Positions 62,915 to 64,000 of a DNA stretch of 64,000 bases are shown here, piece by piece. This stretch comes from Lachnospiraceae bacterium (GTDB lineage Bacteria > Bacillota > Clostridia > Lachnospirales > Lachnospiraceae), in assembly GCA_019423745.1 (NCBI GenBank), contig JAHZAV010000006.1, forward strand, positions 46,127 through 110,126, in the 5' to 3' direction. Position numbers and translations under genes: made by a program. Positions within the stretch are counted from its first letter, which is position 1. Every line of letters starts with the position of its first letter. Below the pieces are notes generated by a model. It saw only the letters and a program-made list of their open reading frames with translations, was not told where the DNA came from and ran no database searches.

Positions 62915-63088
62915 AATAATGATAGCGCTCCACAGGTTGTGACAGTCCGCAGCATATTCTACATACGGCCCAGGAAATCAGTCCGGGTAAACAAAATTTC
63001 CTTCGGCAATGTTCCCTTTCCACACAGTAAGCGTTCCCGCGCCTATATCCTGTGGTACTATTGAACACCGCACCTCTATCAGGTCTGA
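62915..63088 (-). promoter_or_regulatory. Lysine riboswitch (L box)
   Basis: Minus strand segments in order: CTGATAGAGGTGCG, an AGTA, GGGAACATTGCCGAAG, CTGGGCC, and CTGTCACAACCTGTGGAGCGCTATCA that closes P1 (TGATAG with CTATCA). These are the conserved blocks of the lysine aptamer. With the following terminator it should switch the transporter off when lysine is plentiful. Confidence 0.9.
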
Positions 63089-63104
63089 TTATTCATATAA
63101 TAAA

Positions 63105-63133
63105 GTTGTAACACCTTTGTCGGATAAAGTCAA
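63105..63133 (-). promoter_or_regulatory. Putative promoter of the lysine-riboswitch transcript
   Basis: Minus strand TTGACT, 17 bases, TACAAC, just upstream of the aptamer. Confidence 0.45.
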
Positions 63134-63182
63134 TATAAAACGTAATCTATCCTGCTTTTTCCAGCATTTTCTTATAAAAACC

Positions 63183-63260
63183 CACCACTAACTACAATTT
63201 GGAACACCACTTACTGCAATTTGACACGTAACACTTTTAAACTTTGTTACGTGTCAAATT
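63183..63260 (-). repeat. REP-like palindromic element, copy D
   Basis: Perfect 16-base arms (63218-63233 with 63245-63260) around 11 bases. On the minus strand TTACGT is followed by exactly 13 bases and AAGTGGTG, as in copies A-C. The CCCTGT box is missing; instead a second AGTGGTGGG lies 15 bases further. Confidence 0.75.
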
Positions 63261-63267
63261 ACGCAAA

Positions 63268-63299
63268 AACAGGCGCTGCATCTAAATGCAGCGCCTGTT
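63268..63299 (-). terminator. Terminator of the PFOR gene
   Basis: Arms AACAGGCGCTGCA and TGCAGCGCCTGTT with a six-base loop; on the minus strand followed by TTTTGC. Confidence 0.82.
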
Positions 63300-63312
63300 C
63301 TACAGTTTATTT

Positions 63313-64000
63313 CTATTCTTCTGTTCCGTACAAAGTAACAAGTTTCTTCAGATATGCATATCTTTCTTTTGCTTCTTCCTCGTTCTTTGCAAACATTACT
63401 TTTGCTTTTTCCGGATTGGATCTTACAAGTGAATTGTAACGAACTTCTCCGTTCAGGAAGTCCTGATATCCTTCCAGGTTTGGCTCTTTGCTGTCCAGAG
63501 TGAATTTATTTCCTTCTGCAGCCGGATTGAAGCGGAAGTTATTCCAGTATCCGCATTCTACAGCCAGCTGTTCCTCTGTCTGTGCCTTGCTCATACCTTT
63601 CTTGATACCATGGTTGATACATGGAGCGTAAGCAATGATGAGTGATGGTCCTGGATATGCCTCTGCCTCTGCAATTGCTTTTACAGTCTGATTGTAGTCA
63701 GCACCCATAGCAATCTGTGCTACATATACATATCCATAGCTCATTGCAATACCTGCAAGATCTTTTTTCTTTGTATCTTTTCCGCCTGCTGCAAACTGTG
63801 CAACTGCACCTGTCTTAGTAGACTTGGAAGACTGTCCGCCTGTGTTGGAGTAAACTTCTGTATCGAATACCATAATGTTGATATCCTTGCCGCTTGCAAG
63901 AACATGGTCAACACCACCGAATCCGATATCGTAAGCCCATCCGTCTCCTCCGAAGATCCACTGGGATTTCTTAGCAAGGAAATCTTTATTGTTAACGATA
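63313..64000 (-). CDS. nifJ: Pyruvate:ferredoxin (flavodoxin) oxidoreductase, C-terminal part
   Basis: 229 codons to the window end, open upstream. It has the TPP/Mg site GGDGWAYDIGFGG, MVFDTEVYSNTGGQSSK, and APCINHGIKKGM with a conserved Cys, all from the C-terminal domain of single-chain PFOR. It oxidises pyruvate to acetyl-CoA and CO2 and reduces ferredoxin, the partner of HydABC. N-terminal domains lie beyond 64000. Confidence 0.93.
   Translation of the reverse strand, partial: IVNNKDFLAKKSQWIFGGDGWAYDIGFGGVDHVLASGKDINIMVFDTEVYSNTGGQSSKSTKTGAVAQFAAGGKDTKKKDLAGIAMSYGYVYVAQIAMGADYNQTVKAIAEAEAYPGPSLIIAYAPCINHGIKKGMSKAQTEEQLAVECGYWNNFRFNPAAEGNKFTLDSKEPNLEGYQDFLNGEVRYNSLVRSNPEKAKVMFAKNEEEAKERYAYLKKLVTLYGTEE

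Noticed and set aside
1..64000. tRNA, rRNA, CRISPR arrays, prophage or conjugative genes
   Set aside because: Looked for CCA-ending cloverleafs, regular direct repeats with spacers, cas-like proteins, integrases and phage structural proteins; none was recognised.

Overview
The window looks like a chromosomal segment from an anaerobic Clostridia bacterium, most likely a gut Lachnospiraceae (Blautia/Ruminococcus/Dorea-like). The basis is the gene families: pyruvate:ferredoxin oxidoreductase, a multimeric NAD-linked [FeFe] hydrogenase, the oxygen-independent (CbiK type) cobalamin pathway, ECF cobalt transport, dimeric class II GlyRS, YqzL between era and recO, and strong AGGAGG ribosome binding sites throughout. 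No rRNA, tRNA, CRISPR array or prophage was recognised. The genus is an inference.

Layout. 1-4.0 kb: an EF-G-like GTPase (cut by the window edge) and tyrA-aroA. 4.0-7.2 kb (minus): a sensory [FeFe] hydrogenase operon (thioredoxin-like ferredoxin, HydS with PAS domain, SpoIIE-type PP2C phosphatase). 7.3-9.4 kb: a CapA-like protein and a HAD phosphatase. 9.4-14.5 kb (minus): hydC - ATPase - ferredoxin - hydB - hydA, the electron-bifurcating type hydrogenase. 14.8-18.0 kb (plus, divergent): DRTGG - GHKL ATPase - group D-like hydrogenase homologue - DRTGG - PHP phosphoesterase. 18.1-21.2 kb: a cobalamin riboswitch and cbiMNQO. 21.5-23.8 kb: an HTH-fused nucleotide-sugar dehydrogenase and cbiK. 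23.8-43.0 kb (minus): a near-continuous 20-gene run headed by a small unknown protein and siroheme/uroporphyrinogen enzymes. It continues through cbiD-L-F-G-H-JET-A, cobT-U-S-C, cbiB, cobD, cbiP and cbiC, and ends in a 2-hydroxyacid dehydrogenase.

43-49.4 kb: M18 aminopeptidase, a REP-associated tyrosine transposase flanked by inverted palindromes, kbl-tdh (threonine to glycine) and, divergently, the Ser/Thr transporter sstT. 49.5-55.8 kb (minus): glyS, recO, yqzL, era and a large M16C peptidase. 56-61.2 kb: GNAT, then chorismate mutase, FAD oxidoreductase and SLC13 permease genes with a divergent LysR regulator. 61.2-64 kb: an NhaC-family transporter under a lysine riboswitch, then the 3' end of the PFOR gene.

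Two candidates for an under-described system stand out. First, the hydrogenase region (4.0-18.0 kb) carries one catalytic HydABC and two hydrogenase-like putative sensors. One sensor is paired with a PP2C phosphatase and the other with a GHKL ATPase, the two antagonistic enzymes of partner-switching circuits. Second, a family of dispersed palindromes with strictly conserved spacing (3.95, 44.6, 45.5, 63.2 kb) surrounds a RAYT gene. One copy supplies the last codons of aroA.
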